Below are positions 11,655-25,289 of a stretch of DNA of 64,000 nucleotides, one piece after another. This DNA is from Trema orientale. Lineage: Eukaryota > Streptophyta > Magnoliopsida > Rosales > Cannabaceae. The number at the start of each line of letters is the position of its first letter. The stretch's first letter is position 1. The notes under the pieces were generated by a model, which had not been told where the DNA came from, ran no database searches, and saw nothing but the letters and a program-made list of their open reading frames with translations. Location of the stretch: contig JXTC01000014.1 in assembly GCA_002914845.1 (NCBI GenBank), positions 1,777,476 through 1,841,475 of the forward strand. Reading direction: 5' to 3'. A program made the position numbers and the translations under genes.

Positions 11655-14600
11655 TCATGCTTTTGAGTCTAGTTTGGCTCGGCGCTCTGCATATGATGCT
11701 GCAAACAGTTCAAGAAATAAAGGTTTGTTAAAACCTTAAAACATGAAAAATTAAATATTGAATAGAAATGTCAAGACATATGGCTATATTAAAACTCAAT
11801 TTTCAAAGAAACCTTAAAATTGTTTACTCACAACAAACAAAATAACAACCCTTAACCTGGAAGTCAAAACAAACCCAACTATGATCTACAATAGTAAACG
11901 TGGAGATGCTCATCATAGTGCTTTTAGTGGTGTTTTTTTTTTCTTTTTCCGCTCCTCTTGCAACCCTAGAATCTTTACGAGGTAGGAAACTCTAGCATAT
12001 TGCTAGGTAGGTATCATAGTGGTTTCACCTTTTACGACATCCTTCAAACCTTCTCTATGTATTAGTTTCCAACACCACCAGAAATGATTGAGCATAGGTT
12101 ATATCATGATTATTGCAAACTAACATGGGTCCCTCTCGCTAGCTACAACCTAGGAAAGCAAATTTATTTAGCAAACCTGAAGCTTGAGACGAAATAAGCC
12201 AGCTAGTTTCAATAATTTGATTTAAATCTTTACAAATGTCCTCTGCTTTTCTAGTAACATAAGGACTGGAATAAGACATCAACCATACAGTGAGAAAAAC
12301 ACTTGCATAGTTACACCAACCATTTTGTTGTATCATACTGCAATATTCTTGACCAACAAATATTTAATTGTCAAAGGTCATGAAGGCTTACGCTCAGTGG
12401 GCCGAGACATGAGAGGAATATGGGAAACCTTCTTCTTGATTATTCCATTTCCATTGTTTAAGGTAGTTTTATCTTGAAGAAACCAAAGGCAGCAACATTA
12501 ATTAATAAATATGAATAGAAAGAGATTACTCCGGTTAAAGGAAATTCAAGAAAAAGTTTTCTTTGAGCACCACTTAATACAGGAAAACAGGTAAGCAGAG
12601 CCTCTTTGAAGATGGCAGCTTGGAGATGATAAGTTTGGCATTGTTTTGCCAAGTGTTCACGCAAAGCTTGTCCAGCATCTAGGAATTTAAGCAAAAAGAT
12701 TTAAAAGCAGTGAGACATTTGAGAGACAATTTTCAACCAAAAAGCATAAAAAGTTAAAAAATAATTATAAAAATAATAAAAGTAAAGATAATAAAAAGAA
12801 CTTAACAAATTAATAAATAGAAGAAAAAAATGGTCCATGAAAAGAAAAAAACAACAGCAAAGTTGAAAATGCACTACATAGATGAATACGATTACCTCAG
12901 ATGCAAAACAATGAAATTTTATGAATCCACTTGGTAAAGTTGTGATCAACAAGATGCATAGGACAAAGAAATTTTGCAATCATTACCTGAAGAACAAGTG
13001 AACTTTAAATTTTCAAATTCACAGGATTGAAGAACCAGCGGAATCTCAGGAGCCATGTTATACTGCGGTTTCCTTGGACTCCTTTCAATATCCAGTAATG
13101 CATCTATTACCTATAAACTTAAGCATTTATTAAGAGTTACATCCATGAAATTATTGTTATTAAAGAAACAGAAATATAATTATTAGTAAAATTAATCACT
13201 TTATTTGTCACTGATCTATTTCCAAAATCTTGTTTTGGTCTCTCAAATTTAAATTCAAGAGCTATAGTCCTAAAAACTTCGTAAAACTCATCTGTTTGTC
13301 CGTGCAACATAGTATTTAACAATAAGGGCACATGGAGGTGCTGTTTCTGTTAAATACTTTCAAGAACATTGATAAGGACTAATGAGAAGTTTTAAAAACT
13401 ACTATCTTTTCAATTAAAATTATAGGGACAAAAACTAGATTTTTGAATAGTTCAAGGTCAGGCGAAGGCCTAGGGTATAACTATCACATGAAACTTCCCA
13501 CCAACAACCAAATACATAACAAGACTACCATGATCCATGACGACATTATGTGTTCACAAGTAGATGCTGCACTCCAAGACGTGCCTCTATATTCAAATTA
13601 AAGGCAACTGGGAAATCATATATCAGAAAAAGCAGCCAAAAGGGTCCACGGGAAAATGCATGTTCCATATTGGTTCTTGCTTTCAAGCAAATTGAAAGTA
13701 GGCCATATATCTAATTGTTGCTTTAAGCGTATGAACAACAGAAAATTCCAACATGATCATCTTGATGATCAAACACTTAAAAATCAAGCCAACCAACAAG
13801 GTGCATCATGTTAAGAGTTCCTGTATTTGTTGCTAAGAGATTCAAAGTTGATCCACGATTAGAATATTAATGGAGAGGCGATGTTAAAGTCTAATTAAGA
13901 GCAACTTTAAAGTATTATAATCCCAAGAATGCATTGTCTTTTTCTTTCTTCTCCCTGCTAGAGAAAAAAAAAATGTAATTGGCACACAAGTTACAGCTTT
14001 TCTTTCTTTGCCCTAAAAAAAATAAAAATAAAAATCACGTAAGGCACACAAGTTATCTGTAGCAGTAGAACATTCAGTCCTTGTGGTAAATCTGACATCA
14101 TATCAGATTATGCACATGCTGGCAAGACAGTAAGGTGACATAGAAATGCCACATCAAAGTTAGTATGCTATTTCTGCACACAACATAACTACTTGAAAAA
14201 AAAAAAATTAACAAAAGCGGAAAAACCTTGAAGGACGAGTGATACGTACATCAGGAGATTCAAAACCTTGGCCAATCATGAACAATACAGCAACCATGCA
14301 TCTGACCTGGTGCCACAAGAAAGCACTACCTCTGATTTTGATTGCCCAAAGTTGGTTTTCTTGAAACCTAAAAATGATCAGCAATACTCAAACTTATATC
14401 CAGAAAAGATAGTAGACAAATTTTCTCATTCTAGACATCTAATGCGAAAGTAAGTTCACTCAAAAATTCAGGAAGAGATTTGAATGAGAACCGAACAGCA
14501 AGGGGTAAAAATGCCCTGGGAAAGAGATTTGAGAATTCAAATATCAACGATGGAAGTGAAAAAGACCAGAAGCTGACTTAAAGTCTAGTGCTGGCTACAA

Positions 14601-17600
14601 TCATATGTGGTAGCATTCGCATTTCCCACAGGGCCAGATCTAAGCAGTTTATCTCTAGACGTTGTAACTTGGGTGATTTCAATCTGTGTATATTAGTACC
14701 AGGAAAAATTAAAGCTCTCATTTTTTTGTTGTACACTTTCGTCTGATAGGTATGACCCAAATCAATGAAACTAAACACCATTAGACAAGGCCATTCAACA
14801 ACTTGTAGTTGCAGTCACACTGTAACCTACCACTTATCTATACACGGGTTAGACATCTGTTTTGTTCTCACATAGTTCTAGCACCTTCATGTACAGTTTA
14901 CTTTCGGGAGTTTTAGACCTCTCTCGTGTCATGAACACTGTTAGCTACCACTCATCTATACACTGCTTAGACCTCTCTTTTGTTCTCACATAGTTCTAGC
15001 ACCTTCACGTACAGTTTACTTTTGGATTTCAACATGTTTGGGTCAGAACAATTATCTACCAATGTCAACCTCACATCACAAGGAGTAATCACAAATGACG
15101 TGATGCAACGCCTGTAGTTGTGCACATTTACTGCATCCATCTTACAGAAGTTTCGGAAGTCATGTTCACCTATGAATTTCTTACCAGCCCTCTCCATGGC
15201 CTAGAGAAACAAGGATTCAAACAATAAGTTTTCACTCTTAAATTAAGAAACTCAGAAAACAGATTACTAACTGTCATCATCCACAATAGCAGAAAGACAT
15301 ACCAAGACATTTAGACTTTCTTCCCAAAAGAAATATTTGTACTCCCTGCTCAAACAGCTAAACCTGTATTTTGGCAAAGGCAAGCAACGTCTATTAGAAG
15401 GCAATGACTATTAACACAGACACAAACACACCAAGACCGAAAAAAAATAAAAAAAAATAACTGGTAAAACCATGGATAGTTCAAACAAAAAGAACAGTAT
15501 ACTATGTAACTAAATATCTATAAAACACCAAAGAGAAATATACAGAGGGAATTCAGATTTATTTATTTTTTCAGTAGTACTAAGTAATTAAAGAGCTGTA
15601 GAACAATGAAAATATAGCAGAGACCTTGAAATTATCTCTAGTTTACTGTGTCTGGAAGGTTTATTGAGAAAATGACAAGTGATTTGACAAATATAACGAA
15701 GATCACATTATACTATCAATAGGACTTCCTTTCTCTTCAAGCAAATGAAATCTGATACAAGACTTTATTATGATTGATCATCATCCACAAGTCAAAACAC
15801 CAAAGTATGACAAATAAAGACTCTAGCTAATTTTTGAACTAAGCAAATACTGGAGATCAAATATTTACTTCATAACTTTACTACACACAAAGTAGATAAA
15901 CCTTGCACTGAAACCAATTGGAACAGGACACCAGCCTAAAACTCGAATATCATTTGGAAGAACTCGATTCAGGACCCTCACATAATCAATTTCTCCTTCT
16001 GCAAAAGACATGGAAAGGGGAAAAATAAAACAAAGGCATGTGTAGGTTAAAATCTCGTACCAATCTGTTCGCATCTAATATCAGAAAGTGAGCACATTCA
16101 TATAGAAGCCCAAATTTGTTATCATCTATTAAACAACCTCCATACTAAATTTGTTTTCCCTTCAATTTTTTATCCAACTATGCTTCCCATCCGTAATACT
16201 TTACCCAAATGTCATTATTAGCTAACCTCATTTTGGTGGAAACAGATTGTGCAGCCCTAAAGTTTTCTACATGAGATTAAAATAATGAAACTACATTTTA
16301 GTAAAACAAACTTACATTTTCTATTCAAAATATTTGTGAATAGCCATTTTCAGCTTTTCAATTACTAGAAAACAAGTCACCAGTTAATAAGGCTTCAAAA
16401 CATAATAACTTTTAACATCTTCGTCACAACCATACCCTAAAATATAGTATATTCAAAACATTTATCGTTTTAGTTGCTACCACCATTTCAAATTTCAATT
16501 ATTTGAAATTTAGAATAATTTACTTGTTAATTAGGCTTCGAAACAAGAGCACCTTCTATATCTACGTCACAATATTTTCAACCAAATAAGCTGCAATACT
16601 GGAATGCTGAAAAATGGAGTTAAGGGGAGGAAAAATGCCTGACCATATTCTTCTCTCGTAACCATTTCGATAGAGCTTTCATGGTCTGAACAAGCTTTCT
16701 TGAGGTTTGATCGTAGAAAGAGAGCAACCACCTTCATCAAATATAGCAAAAACTCAAAGAGAGAAGGTGATGGGTGCAGAACTACAGAGGAACATTCAGA
16801 AACAGAAGTCTCAAACAGATTTCTCCTTCTTATGAAATATCAGAATTAGTACTGAAATCCGGAAAGATTTTAAAAGCCTTATAAGATTTAACTAATATTT
16901 CCTTATTTTTGAGGTTCATTGGAAAGTAGAGAGGAAAGAGAATTTAAGGCTACACAATGAATATTGAGGACAGGTCCTCTAATACTACAAAGAATATACG
17001 TGACAGCTACAAAAATCCTCCAACTTTGAAAACCTAAAGAAACAGGAACAACTTTAATTTCGCTCGCACTAGACATCCATGACACTATTTCTCATGCAGG
17101 TAGCTTAAGATTTGAAAACTCATTTAACAAATGACATCAGTAAATCACCTCAACTTCATGGTTGAGCCATTGAGCAATATCAATTTTACTTCAAACAACA
17201 ATAAAAACTTGTATAAAACACATTATTGTGTACAAGTCAAACAAGCTTTGCAATCCAAATAGCGATAGATGAAATTACAATGGACTTGTCTTTTTCTACT
17301 TACTTGCCCAACTGAGGAAACCCCCTTATCTGTTCTACCACATCTTGAATACTGTGACTCCTTCTTGTCACCAACTAAAAGTCTCGACTTTTCTAGAGCT
17401 CCAAAAAGTTCAGACTACAAGAAGAACAAAATTTGAGTACTTATGCAGATTGGAGTACTTTGAAAAAGTTCATCATTTGGGGTTTTATTAAAAAAAAAAA
17501 AAAAAGGAGAGAAATAATCTTTCAGACACATACATGCCATTATTCATTTCACAAAATGAGTATATATTTCTAATGCTTCAAATAAAATAAATCTTCCAAC

Positions 17601-19984
17601 TTCCCAACTATTCGTTTCCTTGGGCAGTTTTAAAAATGAAAAAAAAAAAAAAAAAACAGTAGCAATTACAATAACAATAACATAAATATATGTACAGTGA
17701 GAAATGGTTATGCACCTATAATTGCTACACATAGGAGATACCAATTAGAAGACTAAAAACCAAGTCCACTTATCCCAGGCACACTTTAATATGTTATCAA
17801 TATTAGCATGCTTTAGAACATACCAAATAACAGTGAATTATCAACTTACAAGTAACTCCATTATGACGTAAAAAAGTTAAAAGCACTAGCAAGACTAGTT
17901 TGTTTTCTACAAATAAACGCAGTATTAAACAAGGAATGATAGCAAATGTACCAAGAATAAAGGTCAATATATGTGGCAACTGCTACTTTGTTTTCTAAAT
18001 CATTCATCTGGACAATAAATACATCTACTATGACTAGTGAATGATTGGCAATGTATTGGAAATCCGCATCGCTAATTGTTGTGTTAATCACAAGTCATGA
18101 CACCAATGATTTATTAAGGGTTGAAATTGGGTTCTTCCAAGATAATAGTATATTGTTACAAAAGAGGACCCATGCCTCCAAGATTTATTAGCAAGATGGG
18201 AGCTGGAGCTCAATATTTTAGAAAGAAAGGTAAGGCGTTATGGGGCATGGGGCGTCGAGAAAATGTGATGAAAACATACCTATTGTCAGTCTTCTTTGCA
18301 CACAAGGGATTACTTCATACAATTTGTAATTTAGAAAATAAAAGAAAACAGAAGAAATTTAGAAGATTTTTAAAGCTTCCCATGAAAACAATCAATTTCA
18401 AACATGGTTAATTTATAAACAATAATAATTTCCCCATTTGGCGACATACTTTATGCATCAATAATGGAATCTATGACGAGTTTCTCTAAGGATGAATAAA
18501 TCATACCTCAACAGTTGGATCCATTTGAGCTTCTGAAGCAAAACCATAGAACCTGTAATGTGGCATATATAGTATACCAAAATTAAAAGAGGGCTACAAG
18601 TTTCAAAAAATAAATCTCACAGCAGAAACTTTAGACAAAAATGACTACTCATTGATAGGAAACTCAATCCAAATTCAATTTGAAAAAACCCATAAACATA
18701 CCCTTTAAAGAGTTAGTAACTTCCAGGAATATTTTGTAAGCTAAAGCTAATAGAAGGTAGCCCAACATTAGTTTTTTGTATTTTGATACTCCACATGCAT
18801 CACGTCAATGTGGACAATTTTCAAATTTCCAAATTAAAGAAAAGAGAGTGCTAAACTGTAAACGGTGCAAAGAACATGATGCAAATTCACATGCGAAGTT
18901 GGAAATGCTGTCCAGAATGAACAAGCAGTCATATAATGTCTAGACAATGTACCTCTGCCCAAAGTACATGACTTTCAGAGCAACATATCTTTTGCACTGG
19001 CGATTCATGACACTTGTATCATAACCTGCACAAACACAGAGATAAATAAAATTGGATTAAACAAGTTTGAAAGCCATAGTTCAACTACAAAGATAACAAA
19101 CCTAATTACAAAGACAGAAAGGGAAAAAAGATGGGGGTGGGAGGGTTGTCAGCTTTCCTACTATCCATGCATAAACACAATCATAAACATAAGATAACCA
19201 AATCCAATTTCCTACATAGCCCACAAAGCAATTCCGATTCTACGTAGTAGTTTTGTCAATGATACCTGGCGTTTTCTCTTCCAATTTATATTAAGTTCTT
19301 TTTACTTTTTTCAAGCAATTTCAGTTACCTGCCATTTAGCTATATATACTATATTTAACTGCGCTGACTTAATTTGATTATCATAATCCAAGCAAATCAA
19401 AAATCAAGAATCAAAACTTTCCGGGAATAAGAAGTATGATTCTAATTACTAGTTCAGTTCAGTCAATGATACATTGAACAAAACAAAAATAAAAAAATTT
19501 AAAAGAAAAAAAAATTAAACCTGGTTTTTTCTGTTGCAATTTATTTTTTGTGGACTTACTATCACTTTTACCAGATTTTGAATGCGTCTTCTTCTCTTTC
19601 TGCACCACAAGTAGCATTATCAAGCTCTGTTACAATCATATGCTAAGCTTGAAATGAATCCAACATTTTAACATTCTATTCTAAACAATAATAATCAATA
19701 AGAAGCAATAAACGAACCTCAAAACAGGTACAGTTGGAGAGTCGTGATGATAATTCGGCATTCTCAGCCTCTAGTTCCTGATTCAATTCGCAAAAACCGA
19801 ATATTGGAACCCCAAAAGTAAAGAAAATAATAATAATAATAATAAAAAGAACCTGAGGCAGAAGAAGGAAGCTTAAAGAGAGAAAGACGAGGAGGACGAG
19901 GGGAAGAGAGAGAACCTGAACTCTGAGTTGGAGAGAGTTTACAAGGGATACGAGGCTGGCTTCCTCTACTTGGGTAACCTCCAT
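11655..19984 (-). CDS. tRNA pseudouridine(38/39) synthase, TruA/PUS3 (DEG1) family
   Basis: Converts uridine to pseudouridine at positions 38/39 of the tRNA anticodon arm. Fifteen coding exons on the minus strand: 19916-19984, 19718-19777, 19521-19599, 18953-19025, 18507-18552, 17304-17414, 16644-16731, 15902-15998, 15303-15363, 15070-15200, 14250-14367, 12987-13110, 12571-12678, 12392-12472, 11655-11698. All phases close to 429 residues, close to plant homologues (about 446). The catalytic motif YSRCGRTDKGVSSVGQ is in exon 6, with the expected catalytic aspartate at residue 138. Other family blocks are KRYVALKVMYFGQRFYGFAS, EYKYFFW, GEHDFRNFCKMD and RGSAFLWHQVRCMVAVLF. The N-terminus has a short coiled-coil-like stretch (ELEAENAELSSRLSN), then a lysine-rich linker. 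The exon 13 donor (AGTG|GTGCTC) is weak and its position inferred from frame. Intron 14 retention would give a stop after four extra residues; splicing to exon 15 restores the conserved SYAERRAKL tail. Confidence 0.94.
14826..15026. repeat. Tandem duplication (~118 bp period) in intron 10
   Basis: Two near-identical blocks (about 14826-14907 and 14944-15026) share TCACATAGTTCTAGCACCTT and ACCACT-ATCTATACAC. They lie in the intron next to exon 10 of the pseudouridine synthase gene; the second block ends about 45 bases before the exon 10 donor. Confidence 0.85.
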
Positions 19985-20040
19985 GGAAATGCTGGATTCC
20001 TACTTCTTACGACTCGACCCATACATAACCAAAGCAAGCT

Positions 20041-20051
20041 TATATATATTT
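20041..20051 (-). promoter_or_regulatory. TATA box of the PUS3-type gene
   Basis: On the minus strand the sequence reads AAATATATATAAGC about 57-67 bases upstream of the ATG at 19984. This is a fitting TATA-box distance for a short 5' UTR. Experimental start sites are not available, so this is a positional prediction. Confidence 0.55.
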
Positions 20052-20140
20052 TTTCTTTTAAAAAAACATAGACAAAATAAATAACAAACCAAACACCCAA
20101 AATAAAAAAATAAAAAAATAAAAAAATAAAAGCTAATGGC

Positions 20141-20643
20141 TAATGATATTAATTATATCTTGTTTTATTATTTTGACCCCTAAATTTTCAACTTACATGC
20201 CTTAAATTATGTAATTATTACAATAATAATCCTTTTGTCGTAAATTATAAAATATTTAATAGAAATAAATCATTACAGAGTATATAATTTGGTAACTGTG
20301 GTCAAGAATTAGATTCTAAATTTTTAACTTATATAGTGAATTGTTAAGACTTATACAATTATTGCAGCAATGACTATTTTGTCACAAATTATTAAATTTT
20401 TAACAGAAATGAGCATGCAAAGCGCCCAGTTTATTAATTATGACTAAAAAGGAGATTATGACTCATAGAAGTAAATAATGTCTAATTATATGTTTTGTCA
20501 GGACTATTTTTTCTTAAAAAACTACAGTTTGTGACAAAAGGACTATTGTTATAACAATTGCGTAATTCATGAGTCATTACTATATAAGTTGAAAATTTGA
20601 AGGGCAAAGTAATACAATGAATATAATTTAAGGACCATTATTA
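20141..20643. mobile_element. Foldback/MITE element with long inverted arms
   Basis: The left arm (from about 20148) contains AAATTTTCAACTTACATG and AATAATCCTTTTGTC. The right arm (to about 20632) contains the inverted counterparts GACAAAAGGACTATTGTT and AAGTTGAAAATTTGAAGGG. A diverged second copy of the left arm follows directly at about 20290-20410 (TTTTTAACTTATATAGTGAA, TGACTATTTTGTCACAAATT), so the element has an internal terminal duplication. No coding capacity. It lies just upstream of the PUS3-type gene. Confidence 0.75.
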
Positions 20644-21184
20644 TATTTAACCCTTACCTAATTTCATATTATGTAATGGACTATAATCTCGTTCAAGGAT
20701 AATCCAGTCCAGTTTATGTGTTCTTACTAATTCAATACATATCTTCCTAATGTTAATTAGGAAGCATGTGTTCAAAATTAGCAAAAATATATAGGAATCG
20801 GTCTCGTGGGACCATATCTAAAGCCATTATATAAAATATATGTTAATGTATAAACAAATCCATCAAATGTCAAAATTAAAACCAAAATACAAAAAATTAA
20901 AATAGCCCTAGTGCCAATTTGGTATTGTTGCGATGTTTAGAAAATTTTTGGTTTTGGGAAAGCTGAAAGCTATATTTTTGAAATATTTTAACAAATATTT
21001 TCTTTCAAAAGATACTTTTTAAGAAGTAGATTGTGAAATGACAACCGGACAAAAAGCTTGTCTATTAAACACCAATATTTAGAAAAATATTCCTTAATTA
21101 GAATCAAGAGCTCAAAAGGCTCCCAAATTGGCCTTAGTAATAAAATGTCACTTCTTTCACGAAGAAAGCTCTACCCACTCTGTT

Positions 21185-21558
21185 TAGGATATATTTATTA
21201 ATTCATAATAGAGAGGAATGGAAAAGAGAAAGGGAAATACATTTTTTTCCATGTGTTTACATATTAATTAGGCCGCATTTACTAATTCATAAAGGGAATG
21301 AGTAGAAAGAGAAATTGAGGAATGAGAAATAATAACTGGAAAGATTAGGATTCTCTTTCATGTGTAAATAATAGATATATAAATATATGAAAAGGAATAT
21401 CTTTTCCTTAATATTCTCTTTCCATTTTCTTTCCATTACCAATTATTAAATATAACCTTAATTAGTTGCTTGTAAAGGGGAATCCTAACATTCGCACTCG
21501 TTGTTTCTTATTCCCTTTTATTACACTCGTTTCGTTTATGAATTAGTAAATATAACCT
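21185..21558. mobile_element. Nested pair of MITEs
   Basis: The outer inverted ends are TAGGATATATTTATTAATTC (21185) and GAATTAGTAAATATAACCTC (to about 21559). Inside them a second pair of similar ends, GGCCGCATTTACTAATTC (about 21272) and CAATTATTAAATATAACCTT (to about 21463), delimits an inner element. All four ends are versions of one terminus, so one family member appears inserted in another. The arms are rich in AGAAAGGGAATG-like purine tracts. Confidence 0.7.
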
Positions 21559-21696
21559 CACTCTCTCTAAAAGCTTCCTTTCCCTTTATAAATCCGACCT
21601 CCCTACTACTTCGTCCAGAGATCTTAGCCATGATGGAGCCCATTTTTGTCACCTCAATTTTATTAAATAAAATAAATTAATTAGTATTTATTCCTA

Positions 21697-21905
21697 AAAA
21701 TAATTTAAAATTCAAGTATATGTATTTTTGTACTTAGTATATTTAGCTATATACCACTTTTAGTTTATGTATAAAGTATACTAGTTTTTATATTGGTTAT
21801 ATCATATTTTATGTTTGATATACACTTGATATATTAGCCATTTTACTACAATATTTGAAAAATTAACATTTACTTAAAATGAACGTAAAATTCAGTCATT
21901 TCGCT
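21697..21905 (+). repeat. Single arm related to the 36.9-38.2 kb foldback element
   Basis: The sequence shares order and wording with the arms of the element at 36875-38160: AAGTATATGTATTTTTG, TACTTAGTATATTTA, ACTACAATATTTGAAAAA and a closing CAGTCATTT. Only one arm is present, so this is a fragment. Confidence 0.6.
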
Positions 21906-22136
21906 AACTCCTTGAAAATTTTTTTTTTAAATAAATGAAAATTTTTGAGAATTCTTCCAAACATTCTTTAAAATAACTTTTGGGACCTAAAAGGTCTTTG
22001 GAAAACGTGGTCACTTGAACAAAGGCATTGTCAAAAAATTGACGTGAAAAAACTTCAGTATTCTCCTATTTTATTTTATTTTATTTTATTTTATTAGGCT
22101 TTGGGCTTTTTTATTTTCTGTTTTGCCTTAGGTACA

Positions 22137-22274
22137 ATGATTGTCCCACAGTATTCCTAAGGATGATTATATTTACACATCTAACTGGCATAAAGACACT
22201 TCTATATGATTGTCCCACAATATTCCTAAGGTGATTATATTTGCACCTCTAACTAGCATAAAGACACCTCTATA
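22137..22274. repeat. Tandem duplication, 69-bp unit
   Basis: Two adjacent units start with ATGATTGTCCCACA and run through TATTCCTAAGG-TGATTATATTT and CATAAAGACAC. The period is 69 bases. Non-coding, within the upstream duplicated segment of the first RING gene. Confidence 0.9.
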
Positions 22275-23560
22275 TATTCTAAGCTTATCCCATTAAAATA
22301 TTTAAAATTAGATTTTTTTTAATATTAGCAACCTTATTATTCATAAAATAGAACAATAACACCTAACGATTTTATTCACTAAAATATTTTGGCACCCCTA
22401 AATCCCTAATAATATTAAGAGACCTCATTTTTCAAAAAGAAATAGTTTTAGTTACAAATATACCCTTGATGTTATACAGTTTGACCTGCCACCATTTTTT
22501 CCCCTCTTTTTAACTGGTATTATCTTCACCTTCTGTAGAAAATCAATACATTGGAGCTCTTTCTGGCTGTGTTCATAATTCACTATAGACCACTCGCTTC
22601 ATCTTGTAATCAATGGGCTCGATAGGAAATAGAAACAATTGTTTTTTAGTCTTGATCAATCTTCATGCTTCTCTAAACCTGATTATTTATCCATGTTTTT
22701 TTTTTTAATTTTTTCTGATAAAGGCTACTTCATTAAAAAAGATGAAAAAAGCCCAGAAGAAAGTTGAACAAGCTCCATTGGCAGGTTGTCAGCTGCACAC
22801 CGAAATAATAATTAAACCTAATATACTGCTACCGAACCACGGAAACCTTGAATTATCAATTTCTAATTTTTTATTAATTCCCAAGTAGATCTTATAGATT
22901 ACTTCTCTTTTCGCTTCACAGTTATGATATATAAATATATATAGTGACAAATTTGAATTTAACAACATTCATTGGCATATAGGTCTAAATTAATCCAAAT
23001 GTGAAATTCCAAAAATGTGATAGAATGTACTTAAAATAAAAAGGAATAAACAAAAATAATAAACTTATTTTTGTGCAGGATTATCTATTGAACGATGAAA
23101 GCTCATCATGTTATTGTTCTGTTGATGAAGACAAGTTTTGAAGGAATTTTTTAATATGGTTTGAAGGTAGGCTTCTTAGAGAGAAGTTTTTAATCAAGGG
23201 GTGTAATAAGTAAGTTTTTACTGTTTAATAAAAAGGTATATAAATGTATATTTTGGTCTTTTTACTTAAGGATAAATATGTAATAAAAATGTTTGAAATA
23301 AGAGGGTGTCATTATACAAGTTGGGGGTGTGAATATAGTCCCCTATCCCTAATATATACAAGTTGCATAATTGCTCCTCAAACTTTAAAATATCTCAAAA
23401 ATACCTCATTCGGTTACTTTTTTTTTTTTGGACAAAAACGTTATTTTGAAAGTTTTACTTTTTAAGAGAAAAGTGATAATTGTATGTATATTTGATTCAG
23501 AAACACACAATAAAAGGTTTCTACATTCAAAATTTAAAACAAGACAAACAAGTTCAAATC

Positions 23561-23945
23561 GAATTATTTGCTAACTTAAACTACATTTTTTTTTTTTAGC
23601 TTATTTTCTTTTTTCTTTTTTTTTTTTTTTGGTGTCATAGATAAACATATGTTTCGTGAAGGTAAGAAAGTTGCACATAATTTAGCTAGGTTCACCTTAG
23701 GAATAGAAGATGAGCTTATTTGGCTAGAAGAATTTCGTCTTTCAATTGAGTCTATATTGTAAAATCTAATTATTTGCTCACTCAAACTACATTAGCTTAT
23801 TTTCTTTTTTTTACTAGTATCATAGTCAAAACTACACATGGTTTAGCTAGGTTCATTTTAAGAGTAGAAGATGAGCTTATTTTGTTGGAAAAATCTCATC
23901 TTCCAATTAAGTCTATATTGCAAAATATTCTATTAATTTATAATA
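23561..23945 (+). pseudogene. Tandem LINE-type RNase H-like remnants
   Basis: Two similar units of about 200 and 180 bases (starting near 23561 and 23766) share TTAGCTTATTTTCTTTTTT, TTTAGCTAGGTTCA and AGAAGATGAGCTTATTT. In the first, an open frame of 37 codons (23649-23762) reads REGKKVAHNLARFTLGIED followed by ELIWLEEFRLSIESIL. This matches the C-terminal pattern of the RNase H-like domain of plant non-LTR retrotransposons (the V-A-H-x-L-A-R-F block, then a W-L-E block). The second unit keeps the same order in a degraded form. Non-functional. Confidence 0.7.
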
Positions 23946-24244
23946 ATAGATTCATCTGAGCTGAAAAAAACTACATTTATTTACTTTTTTGGAAGGGTTT
24001 TCGATACTGACGGTCATTGAATTAAAATGTTCGTGGCGATTAATTCATTTTCGTAATTGTCGTTAAATTTAAATTATCAATGAATAATAATTCATGTGCC
24101 AGGGGAAAAGAAAAACATAATGGATACTTTAATTTTAACTTTTTGAATCAAATTTAATAGTTAAGATTTATTAATATTTTGCCCCTCGAAAGATGTAACT
24201 TATCATATAAGGTTGCTAATAAAAGGCTGAAAGTGTCAAAATAT

Positions 24245-24605
24245 GGGACCGTTTGGTTCACTCATCTGAAGGAGTGTATTTAAATAGAAATTATGGAATG
24301 GTTATAATTGAAATGAGATATATCTGAAGTGAAATAAAGTGAAATGAGTTGTAATTAGAATGAGAGATATTAAAATGGGCCATTGAAAAATACCTCCTAG
24401 GCTCTATTCTCATTGCAAGACAAAAAAAAAATCATTCTAATAATTAATGTGACTGATAAACTATTAATTGGAAAAACTGAATAGTTGAAACAAACATTTA
24501 TTCCAAAAGACTATTTAAATAGAAAAATTAGAATTGTTGAAAAAAATACACATTCCAATGAGTATTTCATTTGAATGGAATAAAATGTGTAAAACAAAAG
24601 GGGCC
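24245..24605. mobile_element. MITE-like element with GGGACCGTTTGGTT terminus
   Basis: The left end GGGACCGTTTGGTTCAC pairs with the inverted right end (reading GGCCCCTTTTGTTTTAC on the minus strand). The subterminal GAATGG/CCATTC and AAATGAGT motifs are also inverted. The terminus resembles PIF/Harbinger or hAT MITEs. I see no clean target-site duplication. It interrupts the duplicated upstream region of the first RING gene; the second copy lacks it. Confidence 0.6.
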
Positions 24606-25289
24606 GTATTTGTGCACAAAACTTATGAAAAGAAATATTCAAAAAATATTTGAAAAGAAACAGCAATCACTCAACTTTTTATTCAAAATGGGAAAAACGA
24701 TACGATTCTAGCTTTACATATAAGGGAAAATCAAAGACAAATAAACTAGCTTCACTAAAGAATAAAAACCAAGGATTTACCTTTAATTTTTTTTTAAAAA
24801 GCAGGATATTTCGGGTAAGTCCTAATTTTGTTATGGATAATAATTGAGGTACCAATTTTTTTACCAAATTTTTGGTGATTTGTCACCACTCAATTGGTGA
24901 TAATATTTTATCTATTTATAATAAGTTTTAACACACTAATTAGATGGTGATTACTTACATGCCACATGTGTTGGTATAAAAAATTTAGTACAAAAATTGG
25001 GATATGCAGTGTTATTCCTTCACTGTTTTTCTAATTCTTTCTAAAAATTTCTATCGCGCTCTCTTTTTCCTAACACGTGATTCCTTTTCTCCTGCCACTA
25101 AACCTAGACTTTAGAATAAAAACATAGGAGGAGTTCTTCCTTAAAACAATTTTTTTTAATAATAAAAAAATAAAAGAACTAGTCCTTTATCACATAACCG
25201 AACACGGGTTCTGTTTCCTTTTCTGGTTTTGTAATTTGTAAATATATTTTTTATTTTTCTAGGGAAAGAACCGACCCTGTGTAAACACT

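Noticed and set aside
12378-12391. Ending the PUS3-type protein at the TGA at 12378-12380
   Set aside because: A good GTAAGC donor at 12391 and a downstream exon that restores the conserved SYAERRAKL tail make this an intron-retention product, not the main end.
12701-12979. 92-codon hydrophobic frame on the minus strand
   Set aside because: It covers intron 12 of the PUS3-type gene; low-complexity Phe/Leu/Tyr.
18121-18411. 96-codon plus-strand frame
   Set aside because: It lies opposite intron 5 of the PUS3-type gene and has no known domain.
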